A stretch of 64,000 bases of DNA from Bifidobacterium rousetti (GCF_008698235.1 NZ_PEBH01000009.1:1-64000); one strand, 5' to 3'. Positions 25,078 to 34,648 are shown, counted from the stretch's first letter. Notes: generated by a model not told the origin, from the letters alone. Program-made: numbers and translations.

Positions 25078-25422
25078 TCACTTGTTATTAGGTTCGGCAA
25101 TGCCATCAAATACGAAGCTCAGACCCAGTCGATTATCATTAGTCACATACGGCGTGACAACGACCTCACCAACTGGCCTAATATCAAAGGTCTTCGGCAG
25201 TTTATTGTTGGGCAAATGTCTGATCTTAACTGATGAATTGCGAATCTCAACATCGGTAGCCCTGTCGCTCACGGTGACCTCAAGACGATAGGCCGGAGCG
25301 CCATCATACAACTTCGGGGCACCGTCACGCATAACCGGGTCAGCAGAGGCCGGGTCAAAAGCGTGCTTCAGATCGAAGCACCAGTTTTTCAGGGCGGTGT
25401 TGGCATCCATGTGAATTGCCAT
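25078..25422 (-). CDS. Hypothetical element protein, possibly OB-fold
   Basis: 114 residues starting MAIHMDANTALKNW with CGAGGA 9 nt upstream. A beta-rich pattern follows (YRLEVTVSDRATDVEIRNSSVKIRH, GEVVVTPYVTNDNRLGLSFVFDGI) reminiscent of the small replication-associated proteins of actinobacterial integrative plasmids (SCO3933-like) and of OB-fold ssDNA-binding proteins. The resemblance is weak and by eye. First gene of the element's minus-strand operon; a start at 25440 or 25452 is possible. Confidence 0.55.
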   Translation of the reverse strand: MAIHMDANTALKNWCFDLKHAFDPASADPVMRDGAPKLYDGAPAYRLEVTVSDRATDVEIRNSSVKIRHLPNNKLPKTFDIRPVGEVVVTPYVTNDNRLGLSFVFDGIAEPNNK

Positions 25423-25650
25423 TGTCGTGTCCTCGCGCATGGACTTGAACATTCCATAGCGCCATACAGATATACGATCTGTATGTTCTGTACGAGGAAG
25501 ATATCTGCCAGCAATCGAGGAACGGACTTAGTACGAAATGCAATAATTCTGCGCGTCCACAGGGCATTACATGGTAATCTGCGGTGTCGTAGTAATCATC
25601 GGAAAGTGGAAATGTGACGAAGATCACATTTTTTTCTTTGACTGCTGGTG

Positions 25651-25674
25651 GTGTATCGGAAAGTGTATCGTAAA
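25651..25674 (+). repeat. Candidate integrase arm sites near attR
   Basis: Tandem GTGTATCGGAAA and GTGTATCGTAAA, 12-bp spacing, about 50-70 bp inside attR. Matches the single copy inside attL and the pair at 20279-20302. Confidence 0.55.
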
Positions 25675-25719
25675 TGCGATGGACAGTCCAAGAATGGCGG
25701 AACTCCGCCATTTGATACG

Positions 25720-25736
25720 AATCCCGCCAGCCCGAC
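25720..25736 (+). repeat. attR core of integrated element
   Basis: AATCCCGCCAGCCCGAC, identical to the 3' end of tRNA-Pro at 20523-20539. The match breaks immediately to the left (CG versus CA). Confidence 0.9.
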
Positions 25737-25742
25737 AACTGA

Positions 25743-25773
25743 GGGAACCACAGATAATGAATCGGTGGTTCCC
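25743..25773 (+). terminator. Displaced original tRNA-Pro terminator
   Basis: 8-bp stem GGGAACCA/TGGTTCCC followed by TTTTTT right after attR. It should have followed the tRNA before integration. Confidence 0.75.
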
Positions 25774-25809
25774 TTTTTTCATGTCCGAACACGATCAGAG
25801 GAAGAAACC

Positions 25810-26997
25810 ATGAAGAAGAGTCTCCTGGCGCTGGCCGCGGGCGCGTTCATCCTCGGCGCGGCCGAATTCGTCATGATGGGCATCCTGCCGCAGGCCGCCA
25901 AAGCGACCGGCGTGGACATCCCGACTGCAGGCCATTACATCTCCGCGTACGCGATCGGCGTGTGCATCGGCACATTGATCCTCGTGTTCGGCCGCAAGGT
26001 GCCGCCGAAGAACCTCATCGTCCTGTTCATGGTGATCGCACTGGTCGGCAACGCGATGAGCGCGCTGTCCGTCAACGCGGCGATGCTCATCGTCGCCCGT
26101 TTCATCTCGGGTCTGCCGCACGGCGCGTTCTTCGGCACCGCCACGCTGATCGCCAAGACCCTGGCGGACAAGGGCAAGGAGGCGCAGGCCGTGTCGGTGA
26201 TGGTCACCGGTCAGACGGTCGCGAACATGCTGGGCGTGCCCGCCGGCACGCTGATGGCCGAATTCATGTCGTGGCGTCTCGCGTTCGGCCTGCTCGCCGC
26301 GTGGGCGGGCATGACGATCGTGCTCACGCTCGCGTGGATCCCGTTCGTGCCGCCGGTCAAGGACACCGGCATCCTCGGCCAGTTCCGTTTCCTCAGGCGT
26401 CGCGGCCCGTGGGTGATCCTCGCCGCCGTGTTCACCGGCAACGCCGGAGTGTTCTGCTGGTGGAGCTACGTCTCCCCATGGCTGCAGAAGACCGGTGGAT
26501 GGTCGGCGGGCCTTGTGCCGCTGATGATGATGCTCGCCGGGTTCGGCATGGTCGTGGGCGGCATCATCGGCGGACGCATCACCGACCGGTGGCGTCACGC
26601 CGGCACCGCGGCGCTCGGTCAGGCGATCTCCTGCGTGGGCCTGCTCATGGTGCTGCTCGTGCCGGGCAATCATGTGACGACGGCGATCCTCACGTTCTGG
26701 ATCGCGTTCGGCCTGTTCTTCATCTCCGCGCCGCAGCAGCTGCTCATGACCGAGGCCGGTCAGGGCGGCGGCGAGCTGATCGCGGGCGCGGCCGTGCAGG
26801 TCGCGTTCAACTTCGGCAACGCGGTCGGTTCGGTCGTCGGTGGCGCGATGCTCACCTCCTTCGCGATGGACTACCGGTTCACCGGCCTGGGCGGCGTGCC
26901 GCTCGCGGTGCTGTCGGTCGGCCTGCTCGCCTTCTACTCGTGGAAGTACGAGGGCGACACCGAGGCGTTCCAGCGTATGCGCGAGATCCATGTGTGA
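25810..26997 (+). CDS. MFS transporter, AraJ/sugar-efflux or drug-efflux type
   Basis: 395 residues with about 12 transmembrane helices and no large loops. The N-terminus (SLLALAAGAFILGAAEFVMMGILPQAAKATGVDIPTAGHYISAYAIGVCIG) and the motif A-like GRKVPPKN are characteristic of the AraJ/YdhP/CmlA-type efflux permeases. Predicted proton-driven exporter; substrate not readable. AGGAAG precedes the ATG. It lies directly after attR, so it was next to tRNA-Pro before the element arrived. Confidence 0.9.
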   Translation: MKKSLLALAAGAFILGAAEFVMMGILPQAAKATGVDIPTAGHYISAYAIGVCIGTLILVFGRKVPPKNLIVLFMVIALVGNAMSALSVNAAMLIVARFISGLPHGAFFGTATLIAKTLADKGKEAQAVSVMVTGQTVANMLGVPAGTLMAEFMSWRLAFGLLAAWAGMTIVLTLAWIPFVPPVKDTGILGQFRFLRRRGPWVILAAVFTGNAGVFCWWSYVSPWLQKTGGWSAGLVPLMMMLAGFGMVVGGIIGGRITDRWRHAGTAALGQAISCVGLLMVLLVPGNHVTTAILTFWIAFGLFFISAPQQLLMTEAGQGGGELIAGAAVQVAFNFGNAVGSVVGGAMLTSFAMDYRFTGLGGVPLAVLSVGLLAFYSWKYEGDTEAFQRMREIHV

Positions 26998-27100
26998 TCC
27001 GGTGTGATTGCGGGTGACGCAGTTCACAGCCGCCGTCCCATCCTCTCCCGCGACGTCTTCTAGACTGGGGTGATAGACGCTTTTCGACGAAGGAGACGAC

Positions 27101-29251
27101 ATGGGTGATGACGCACGGGACGACGCGAAGGACGCATTGGCCGAGCAGCTGCTGTCGGCGTTCGCGGGCGGAACTTCGGACGGCGCGATCGACGACGATG
27201 CGGACGCCGGCGAGGACGTGACGGACGCGGAGCAGCCGGCCACGTTCGACACGCAGGAGTTCCTCAAGGGGCTGGACGCGATCTTCGAGGCGCATGACGC
27301 CGCCAGCAAGGCGGGCCCGTATCTCCAGCAGGCGATGGTCGACGCGGAGAACGCGGGCGACGATGCGGGTCTGCTGACCGTGCTCAACGAGACGATGGGC
27401 TTCTACCGCTCGCAGGGGCGTCACGAGGAGAACCAGTGGATCGTCCAGCGCGCCATCGAACTGGCGCTGCGCATGGGGCTCGAAGGTTCCGAAGCGTGGG
27501 CGACGACGCTCATCAACTGCGCGACGGCGATGCGTGCCGCCAAGCACTACGATCAGGCCGAGGACCTGTACAAGCAGGCCCTCGCGTGCGCGGAGAAGAA
27601 CTTCGATCCGAAGGACCGCAGGCTCGCCGCGCTGCACAACAACCTCTCGATGCTCTACAGCGAAACCGACCGCATCCATCAGGCCGAACTCGAACTGCGC
27701 GAGGCGCTGCGCGTGATCGAATCGTCGAGCGTGAACCCGGACGCGGACATCGACGTGGCCTCCTCGCACACGAACCTGGCGCTCGTGCTGCTCCAGGAGG
27801 ACAAGCTCGAAGGCGCCGACTGGCATGCGTCGAAGGCGCTGGAGATCTACGCAACCGGTCATCTGGAACACTCCGCGCATTACGCGTCGGCACTGGCCGG
27901 GCTCGCGCAGGTGCGCTACGCGGAACATCGGTATGCGGACGCGGTCGAGTACTACCGTCGTTCCCTCGCGGTGATCGAGGAGTGCTACGGCACGGACACC
28001 GACTACTACCGGATCACCAAGGCGAACCTCGAGCAGGCCGAGGCGAAGGCCGGGGAACAGGCCGGAGCGGACACCACGGATACGGGAGTCGCGACGAAGC
28101 CGGCGGATGCGCCGGAGCCGTCGAATGCCACGGTGAACAGGCAGCCCGACGACGGTCCCGAGACCGCGGCAGACTCGGCCGCCACCCAAACCGTTACCGC
28201 ATCCCCTGCCTCCAGCGCTTCCACATCCTCCCCCGCCATCTCCGGGCTCAAACTCGCGCGCGCGTACTGGGAGGAGATCGGCCGGCCGATGATCCGGGCG
28301 AAATACCCCGAATACGCGGATCGCATCGCCGCCGGACTCGTCGGCCACGGATCGGAATGCTACGGGTTCGACGACGCGTACTCGCAGGACCACGATTTCG
28401 GCCCGCGCTTCTGCCTGTGGCTCACCGACGAGGACTACGCGGCGATCGGCGAGCGCCTGCAGGCCGACTACGAGGCGTTGCCAGCCGATTTCCGCGGGTT
28501 CACACGCGCCGACGCCGCGACCCCGCGCGCGCAGGGCGCGTTCCGCCGCGACGGCGTGTTCCGCATCGGCAGTTTCTTCACGTCGATCACCGGCTACGCC
28601 ACGGCGCCGGCCGCCGACGCGCCGCACGAGTGGATGCTGCTCGACGAGGCGACGCTGGCCGCCGCGACGAACGGCGAGGTGTTCGCCGACCCGCTGGGCG
28701 CGTTCTCGAAGGCGCGTCAGGCGTTCAAGGACATGCCCGACGACGTGAGGCTCGCATTGATCTCGAAGCGACTCGGCATGATCGCGCAGGCGGGACAGTA
28801 CAATCTGCCGCGCTCGCTCAAACGCGGGGACGGCGACGCCGCGTGGATGTCGGTCCATGAGTTCGTCGACGCCTGTTCGTCGCTGGTGTTCCTCATCAAC
28901 AAGCCGCTGATCGTCGGCTACGCGCCGTACTACAAGTGGCGGTTCGCGGCGCTCCGCAAGCTGTCCGGCCGGATGTTCACGCTGCTGCCGGACGTGTGCG
29001 AGCGGCTGGAGACGGTGATGCGCCTGTCGTCGGCGGCCTGCTACGGTGGCGCCGGATTCGGCGAGGGCGGCAAGGGTTCGGCGCCGGCGGCCGAGCGGAT
29101 CGAGTCGATCGTCGAGTCGATCGCCCGCGATGTGGTCAAGGAGCTGCGCCGCGAGGGGCTCACGACCTCGGACGAGACGTTCCTCGAATGGCAGCGCCCG
29201 TATGTCGAGGAGCATATCGGCTCCGACGCGCCCTGCCTGCACAGCCTGTGA
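27101..29251 (+). CDS. TPR-repeat protein with DUF4037 domain
   Basis: 716 residues. An acidic N-terminus is followed by tetratricopeptide-type repeats (about 60-320; e.g. ATTLINCATAMRAAKHYDQAEDLYKQALACAEK and later copies). After a Thr/Ala/Pro-rich linker (about 325-380) comes a DUF4037 domain (about 385-700). This holds LVGHGSECYGFDDAYSQDHDFGPRFCLWL, whose G-S and D-x-D residues match a nucleotidyltransferase-like active site. AAGGAG precedes the ATG. The DUF4125 gene follows 33 bp later and the two are a recurrent pair in actinobacteria; function unknown. Confidence 0.88.
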   Translation: MGDDARDDAKDALAEQLLSAFAGGTSDGAIDDDADAGEDVTDAEQPATFDTQEFLKGLDAIFEAHDAASKAGPYLQQAMVDAENAGDDAGLLTVLNETMGFYRSQGRHEENQWIVQRAIELALRMGLEGSEAWATTLINCATAMRAAKHYDQAEDLYKQALACAEKNFDPKDRRLAALHNNLSMLYSETDRIHQAELELREALRVIESSSVNPDADIDVASSHTNLALVLLQEDKLEGADWHASKALEIYATGHLEHSAHYASALAGLAQVRYAEHRYADAVEYYRRSLAVIEECYGTDTDYYRITKANLEQAEAKAGEQAGADTTDTGVATKPADAPEPSNATVNRQPDDGPETAADSAATQTVTASPASSASTSSPAISGLKLARAYWEEIGRPMIRAKYPEYADRIAAGLVGHGSECYGFDDAYSQDHDFGPRFCLWLTDEDYAAIGERLQADYEALPADFRGFTRADAATPRAQGAFRRDGVFRIGSFFTSITGYATAPAADAPHEWMLLDEATLAAATNGEVFADPLGAFSKARQAFKDMPDDVRLALISKRLGMIAQAGQYNLPRSLKRGDGDAAWMSVHEFVDACSSLVFLINKPLIVGYAPYYKWRFAALRKLSGRMFTLLPDVCERLETVMRLSSAACYGGAGFGEGGKGSAPAAERIESIVESIARDVVKELRREGLTTSDETFLEWQRPYVEEHIGSDAPCLHSL

Positions 29252-29284
29252 TTGCGATTGAGGGAAAGTCCAAGGAAGATCCAA

Positions 29285-29941
29285 ATGACGAGTGAATCAT
29301 CATCGACGACGGACGAGCTCGACGACCTGCGCGAGCGCATCGTGCGGCACGAATGGGACCAGTTCCAGCGCACGAACAACGAGGGCGGCCGGGCCGCGTG
29401 CCAGGGCAACTGGCCGGTGTTCCACCAGATGCGTCTCGCGCAGTTCCTCACTTGGGACGCACCGCTGCTGGAAAGCTACGCGCGGGATCTGGACGAGGCG
29501 GACCGCGTGGGACGCAACCTCGTCACCGAAAAGTACGGGCGCATGATGGCCTCGACCGCGCCGGACGAGTTCGCGCGGACCATCGAACCGTACATCCCCC
29601 GGCTTGCCGACGATCGGATCGCACGTCAGGAACGGGTGATCGCGACGCAGGTCGGTTGGGCGCGCGACTTCCGCGGACGCTGGCCGAGGCTCGGGGTCGC
29701 GATGCGCGTGCTCACGACCGCGGAGGACACGCCCGAGGCCACGTCGTTCGAAACGTATCTGCGCGGCGAACTCGGCACGTATTCGGATGCGACGTTCGCG
29801 CTGTACGAGGCGATGATCGCCGAGCGTGCGGCGGCGGACGCGGGTGCGGCGGCGGGGCGCAACATCACCGAGGAGACGATTCTCCATACGGTGCGGTTGG
29901 GCGGTTTCGCGGGGCTCGAGGAGGCGGAGGCGGCGCAATAG
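29285..29941 (+). CDS. DUF4125 family protein
   Basis: 218 residues starting MTSESSSTTDELDDL, with the family N-terminal pattern IVRHEWDQFQRTNNEGGRAACQGNWPVFHQMRLAQFLTW and later GWARDFRGRWPRL. All-helical, cytosolic, no catalytic motif known. AAGGAAG upstream. It is cotranscribed with the TPR-DUF4037 gene, so the two products probably work together. Confidence 0.88.
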   Translation: MTSESSSTTDELDDLRERIVRHEWDQFQRTNNEGGRAACQGNWPVFHQMRLAQFLTWDAPLLESYARDLDEADRVGRNLVTEKYGRMMASTAPDEFARTIEPYIPRLADDRIARQERVIATQVGWARDFRGRWPRLGVAMRVLTTAEDTPEATSFETYLRGELGTYSDATFALYEAMIAERAAADAGAAAGRNITEETILHTVRLGGFAGLEEAEAAQ

Positions 29942-29943
29942 GA

Positions 29944-31677
29944 TTAAAGCGAGAACAGGCCCCAGAAGGCGAGGATGGTCAGGGCCAGCAGCAGGCCGGC
30001 GAGGACGAGCAGCGCCATCAGCCAGTGCCAGCGACCGAGGACCCACGAGGAGCGGGTGCGTCGCGCCGCGGGGTACAGGCCGTGGGTGATGTACGCGCGA
30101 CGCACCCGCCACGAGTGCCACAGCCAGGTGATCAGCCACGCCGTGAGGACCGCGAGCGCCACGGACGCGACACGAAGCCCCATGAACCCGAGCGCCATGA
30201 CCCGTGGATTTCGCCATTCGTACAGCGCGGCCACGCCCACGTAGGACAGGTATCCGCCGAGCGCGGCGAGGAGCAGCGTCGCGAACGTACCGCCCGCGAG
30301 AAGCAGCGTCTTCAGCCCGCGAGAATAGCCTACGTCCCGCGCGAAGCTGCGGCTGGTGCCGGGCCACGAATCAAGGGCTCGACCATGCTTGCCGACGACG
30401 GGGAACCGTCCAAGGCCGGTGCCGTTGCCGGCCGAGGAGGCGAGCCTGCGGCGGCGCATCGCCTCGGCGGCGAGGAAGAACACTCCCCCGACCACGGCGA
30501 GCGCGAAGCACAGGAACGGCGCGGCCATCAGCCCGACGAGCACGCCCAGCGAGCCGATGATGCCGGATCGCGTGGTGCTGGGCGCGGCGTAGCGCTGGTC
30601 AGGCGTCACGCCGGCCACCTGCGGGGTCGCCCAGCCGTCCGCGTCCGCGCCGGCGATGGCGACGCCGTTGACCCAGTCGGACAGCGTCTTCGTGTAGCCG
30701 TCGGCCAGTGGCAGTCCGGGTGAGAACAGTCCCCTGCCGGCGCGCATCTGGTGGTTGGCGGCGAAGTAGCGGACGGTCACGTTGCGGTTGCCGTGTCGGG
30801 CGGCCTCGTCGATGATGGTCGACGCGCCCTGTTCGATCGGCATCGCGGTGTCGTATACGCCGTAGTTGACGAGCAGCGGCATCGTGAGCCCGTCGAACGT
30901 GGATTCGGCGTCGAAGTCCGCGTATCGCAGGTCGAACGGTGCGAAGTCGAGGGAGATGAGTTTGGCGACGTCGCGGACCACGGGGTCGGGCGCGCCGGCC
31001 TCGTGCATGGTGGTGCTCAGCGCCATCGCCATCTGCTCGCGCCCCTTGAACACGGGGGCTGAGGAGAGGATGGAGAACGCGATGTCGCGGCGCTGCTTCG
31101 CCATGAGCATCGAGATCCATGTGCCTTCTGATTCGGCGTAGATGCCGGTGTGCGCCGGGTCGACGCCGGGGATCATCCTCATCAGGTCGAAGGCCGTGGA
31201 GTAGTCGCGGGCGAAGCGCGGGTAGTCGCGGTGCAGCGGCGTGTAGTCGTCGGTGCGCTTGGCCGGGACCAGGGTGACGATGCCGGCGGAGCTCATCGCG
31301 TTGGCGATGTCGCCGAAGTCCTCGTCGCTGCCGGTGCCGGAGCCGTGCACGAACAGGCACGCGGGGCGGCTGCCGGGGGCGTCGACCGGTTCGCGCAGCA
31401 CGGCGGGCACGGTGGCGCCGTCGTCGAGTCGGATGGTGATGTCGCGTTCGCGGGTCCGGTACGCGCCTTCGTGCGGGATCGTCGCGGATGTCCGGGCCGA
31501 TGCGGACGTCGTGGGTTTCGCGGTGACGGTCGTATCGGGCGAGACGACTTGGATGTGGTCGCGGTAGGGCGCGACGCGCCACGCGGGCATCATCAGTTGG
31601 CCGAGAACGGCGAAAACGGCGAGGAGAACGACGGCGGCCGCGACCACCGAAAACGTTCTCCTTACCGTTCGCATCAT
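29944..31677 (-). CDS. Membrane-bound alpha/beta hydrolase
   Basis: 577 residues. N-terminal transmembrane helix (about 8-30), an extracytoplasmic alpha/beta hydrolase (about 75-370), then four or so C-terminal helices (about 385-577). Catalytic triad candidates: Ser in GIYAESEGTWIS, Asp in NYGVYDTAMP, His in FAANHQMRAG; the oxyanion region is LFVHGSGTGSDEDFGD. Likely an esterase or acyl hydrolase acting outside the membrane; substrate unknown. Convergent with the DUF4125 gene, 2 bp between stops. Confidence 0.85.
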   Translation of the reverse strand: MMRTVRRTFSVVAAAVVLLAVFAVLGQLMMPAWRVAPYRDHIQVVSPDTTVTAKPTTSASARTSATIPHEGAYRTRERDITIRLDDGATVPAVLREPVDAPGSRPACLFVHGSGTGSDEDFGDIANAMSSAGIVTLVPAKRTDDYTPLHRDYPRFARDYSTAFDLMRMIPGVDPAHTGIYAESEGTWISMLMAKQRRDIAFSILSSAPVFKGREQMAMALSTTMHEAGAPDPVVRDVAKLISLDFAPFDLRYADFDAESTFDGLTMPLLVNYGVYDTAMPIEQGASTIIDEAARHGNRNVTVRYFAANHQMRAGRGLFSPGLPLADGYTKTLSDWVNGVAIAGADADGWATPQVAGVTPDQRYAAPSTTRSGIIGSLGVLVGLMAAPFLCFALAVVGGVFFLAAEAMRRRRLASSAGNGTGLGRFPVVGKHGRALDSWPGTSRSFARDVGYSRGLKTLLLAGGTFATLLLAALGGYLSYVGVAALYEWRNPRVMALGFMGLRVASVALAVLTAWLITWLWHSWRVRRAYITHGLYPAARRTRSSWVLGRWHWLMALLVLAGLLLALTILAFWGLFSL

Positions 31678-31750
31678 GGTTCCCTACTGTAGGCGCGTCA
31701 CGTCCGCCGCGTGGCGTCCTGTGGACATATGTCGCGTGAATTCATCGTGT

Positions 31751-32611
31751 CTATTCGCGGTCCGCGTCCGATGCCGGCTTGCGACCGTCCGGTTTGCGGT
31801 TCGTTGCCTTGCGGTTCGAGACCGCCTTGGCGATGGACCAGATCAGGGCGATGACCAGCAGGATCGCGCCGACCGAGGCGAACAGGATGGCGGTCGCCGT
31901 CTGCGGGGTCAGGTCGTAGAGCCACGCGCCGATCAGCGTCGGATTGAGGCCGGCGAACAGGCCGATCACGCCGATCAGGAGCACGATCAGGCCGAACACG
32001 ACGGTCGGCTTGCTGGCGCCCTTGGGGGGCTCGAGGGCCGTGGCCGGTGTGGCCGCCGAGGCGGCCGTCGGGACTGCCGTGGCAAGTGGCGGAATCGGCG
32101 TGGACGGGGCTGACGCTTCGCGTTGCGGGGCCGGGGTCGGCATCGGGGTTGGTGCCGGGGCGGCCAGCGGGATCGCGTCGGACAGCGGCACGTCGAGCGG
32201 AATCGGGCCGACGGCTCCCACGACCGGAGCCGGTTCGGGGGCGACGGCCTCGGTCGGCTCGACGTCAGCGGAATCCGGCAAGTCCGCCGGAGCCGCGGCA
32301 TCCACGGAGTCGGCGGGCGCAGATTCCCCGGAGTCATCCGCCGTATCCGCGAAATCGTCGATTGTGGACGGGATCTGGCTGAGCGCCTGCGTGGACTGCT
32401 CGTCCTCGACGGCTTGCGAGCGCACCGCGACCGTCGGTTCCATCACCTCGGTGTCGGCGGATGCGGCCGCCGCCGCGGACTGCGCCGCCACCGGTGTCGG
32501 CAGGACGGTCGTGTCGGCCGGTTCGACCGGGTCCGGGACGGGCAGGACGGTCGTCTTCTCGTCGCCCGCATCGTCGTGCAGGGGCAGGACCTTGGTGGTG
32601 TCGTCACTCAT
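31751..32611 (-). CDS. Membrane protein cotranscribed with PspC
   Basis: 286 residues. A long disordered cytoplasmic part, rich in Thr/Val/Leu-Pro at the start (TTKVLP, TTVLPVPD, TTVLPTP repeated units) and Ala/Pro later, precedes two transmembrane helices (about 195-250: FGLIVLLIGVIGLFAGLN and ILFASVGAILLVIALIWSI). The ATG follows AAGGAGG and overlaps the PspC-protein stop by 8 bp. The three TxVLP repeats are FHA-substrate-like threonines, but this is speculation. Function unknown. Confidence 0.75.
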   Translation of the reverse strand: MSDDTTKVLPLHDDAGDEKTTVLPVPDPVEPADTTVLPTPVAAQSAAAAASADTEVMEPTVAVRSQAVEDEQSTQALSQIPSTIDDFADTADDSGESAPADSVDAAAPADLPDSADVEPTEAVAPEPAPVVGAVGPIPLDVPLSDAIPLAAPAPTPMPTPAPQREASAPSTPIPPLATAVPTAASAATPATALEPPKGASKPTVVFGLIVLLIGVIGLFAGLNPTLIGAWLYDLTPQTATAILFASVGAILLVIALIWSIAKAVSNRKATNRKPDGRKPASDADRE

Positions 32612-34535
32612 TGCTGGCCTCCTTGTCGGCCTTGTCGGCGGTGGACGGCCCGGACCGGCCGGTCTCCACGTCGTAGTGATGTTGGGTGGTGCCGTCGATC
32701 GAACCCCAGTCGTCGTTCTTCACATGTGATTTGACGAAGTCGGTGTAGGACGGCAGGGTGCTGTCGGAGACGTATTTGACCGTGACCTTGCCGGCGTTGC
32801 CCTCCAGGAAATTGATCTGGAACGAGACATCGTCCTCGACATCGCCGTTGCTGTACCAGTCGTACCGGTAGGCGGCGCCGTCCCATTGGGACCAATCCGC
32901 TCCGGGGATGCCCATGACCGCGTTGCCGTACCGTACGACCGTTCCCGGCCCGCCGATCGCCGAGGCCCCGCTGTCCATCCCACGATCGCGGCCGAAACTG
33001 TACGGGCATCCGTCGGGCAGGGTGACCTGCACGTTCGCGTTGGTGACGATCAGGTTGATCTGGCCGGCGGGGCATCCGTCCACGTACCGGTTCCGGTCCC
33101 CGTCGGCGTGGTACCAGCGGTTGAACTGGCTCAGGTCGATGTTGGCCGTGGAGTCGAAGTAATAGTCGCCGCTGAACCACACGCCTTTTTTGAGCCGGTC
33201 ATACGTCTCGGGGCTCGCGTCGGACACCCAGTAGTTGCGGCTGTTGTGCACGTCCTGCAGCTGGATCATGTCGTCCGCGTTGGAGGAGCTGTGATTGCCG
33301 CCCAACGAGACCTCCGCGTACTTGCCGGTGTTGGCGGAGGATGAGATCCCGTTGACCACGTAGCCGTAGCCGATGTTGGCGATGACCACGGCGCACGCGG
33401 TGATCCCCGCGAGGACCGTGATCGGGATCAAGCCTCCCGAACGTCGTCCGGCCGCGCCGAGGGCGAGCAGGACAAGGCCCAGCAGGATGCACACGCCGGA
33501 GATCCACACCGTCGACTGGGTGAGCACCTCCTCGACGGAGCCGTATCGGGTCATGCCTGCGCCGGTGCGAATCATCACGACGGCCGCGGAGACGAGGATC
33601 AGGCCCAGCACCGTCAGGACGATGAGCGGGCCGGCCGGCTTGCGACGGGGTCGGCGTGGGGTCGGTGGCGTCTGCGGCCGCGTCGATGCGACGACCGGGG
33701 ACGCCGGGGCCGACGACCGCGAGCCGTAGGGGGTTCCGGAGACCGGCGCGTACGGGGCACGGGCGCCGGCCGGGGCGGCTGCCGGACCGGACACCGGCCC
33801 CGCCGTGGCGCCGCCCTGCCACAGCGGCGGGTTGGCGGCATTGGGGTACACGCCCGGCTGGGGCTGGGTGCCGGGAGTCGGGCCGGCAAACGGATTCGGG
33901 TTCGGGCCTTGCGACGCAGGGCCGGAGGCTTGCGGGCCGAAACCACCGTTCGCGCCGTTGCCGCCGACCGGACCGTTGTACGGACCGCCGCTAGGACCAC
34001 CATTCGGCCTACCGTACGGACCACCACCATTCGGGCCACCGTACGGCCCGTTCCAGCCGCCCGGAGTCCCGGCCTGGCCATTCGGACCGTTATTCCCGTT
34101 CCTGCCACCGCCCGATCGCGCGCCGAAGCCGTAGCCGTGCTGCTGTCGCACGCTGCTCTGGCAGATCGCCCACAGCACGACGGCCGCCGCGACGATCGCG
34201 GCCCAGCCTGCACCGGGGATGATCAGGGCGACCGCGAACACGACGATCACGCCGATGCAGATCCAGTCCCACTGTCCGGCGATCACGTCCTCGGCGAGGA
34301 TGCGGCCGTCACGTGAGTCGGGAAGCAGCGCCCATGCGAGGGCGTAGAGGGCCGCGCCGAACCCGAACAGCAGGGTCGAGGCGAGCAGCAGCGCGCGGGT
34401 CAGTGTCGGGTTCCATCCGAGGCGCACGGCCAGTCCGCTGCATACGCCGCCGATCCAGCGGTCGTCGCCGCGCATCACGCCGGTGGAGCGTATCCAGGAG
34501 AAGAAGCGTTCCTTGGGATTCTTGTTGTCGTTCAT
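32604..34535 (-). CDS. PspC-domain membrane protein, large
   Basis: 643 residues. An N-terminal PspC domain (about 14-70, STGVMRGDDRWIGGVCSGLAVRLGWN, then a helix pair) is followed by two more helices. A Gly/Asn/Pro-rich disordered stretch (about 140-310, NGNNGPNGQ, GGPNGGGPYG) precedes three further helices (about 315-420). The C-terminal extracytoplasmic domain (about 430-620) has two cysteines in DGCPAGQ and DGCPYSFG. GGAGG fixes the start. Divergent from the PspC-kinase gene with a 113-bp gap, the usual actinobacterial arrangement. Likely an envelope-stress membrane protein regulated by the divergent system. Confidence 0.9.
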   Translation of the reverse strand: MNDNKNPKERFFSWIRSTGVMRGDDRWIGGVCSGLAVRLGWNPTLTRALLLASTLLFGFGAALYALAWALLPDSRDGRILAEDVIAGQWDWICIGVIVVFAVALIIPGAGWAAIVAAAVVLWAICQSSVRQQHGYGFGARSGGGRNGNNGPNGQAGTPGGWNGPYGGPNGGGPYGRPNGGPSGGPYNGPVGGNGANGGFGPQASGPASQGPNPNPFAGPTPGTQPQPGVYPNAANPPLWQGGATAGPVSGPAAAPAGARAPYAPVSGTPYGSRSSAPASPVVASTRPQTPPTPRRPRRKPAGPLIVLTVLGLILVSAAVVMIRTGAGMTRYGSVEEVLTQSTVWISGVCILLGLVLLALGAAGRRSGGLIPITVLAGITACAVVIANIGYGYVVNGISSSANTGKYAEVSLGGNHSSSNADDMIQLQDVHNSRNYWVSDASPETYDRLKKGVWFSGDYYFDSTANIDLSQFNRWYHADGDRNRYVDGCPAGQINLIVTNANVQVTLPDGCPYSFGRDRGMDSGASAIGGPGTVVRYGNAVMGIPGADWSQWDGAAYRYDWYSNGDVEDDVSFQINFLEGNAGKVTVKYVSDSTLPSYTDFVKSHVKNDDWGSIDGTTQHHYDVETGRSGPSTADKADKEASNE

Positions 34536-34648
34536 GCCTCCATTACATCAGCCGGCCGCTTGCACAGCCGTCCGGGAACACCCTGATTCTTCCCTGAACG
34601 CGGGCTTGAACCCCTTGGAAGCCGCCCTGAATCGGGCACAATGGGAGC

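Larger units (their letters stand above)
25423..25809. other. Right end of element and MFS upstream region
   Basis: 387 bp without a supported gene. Holds the promoter region of the element operon, the arm-site pair 25651-25674, attR 25720-25736 and the displaced tRNA terminator 25743-25773. Confidence 0.6.

Noticed and set aside
25355..25792. 145-residue minus-strand frame spanning attR
   Set aside because: Crosses the att repeat and the displaced tRNA terminator; a real gene would not span the junction. No good start site.
26879..29284. 801-residue frame antisense to the TPR-DUF4037 gene
   Set aside because: Arg/Val/Leu-rich antisense shadow of a clear coding region.
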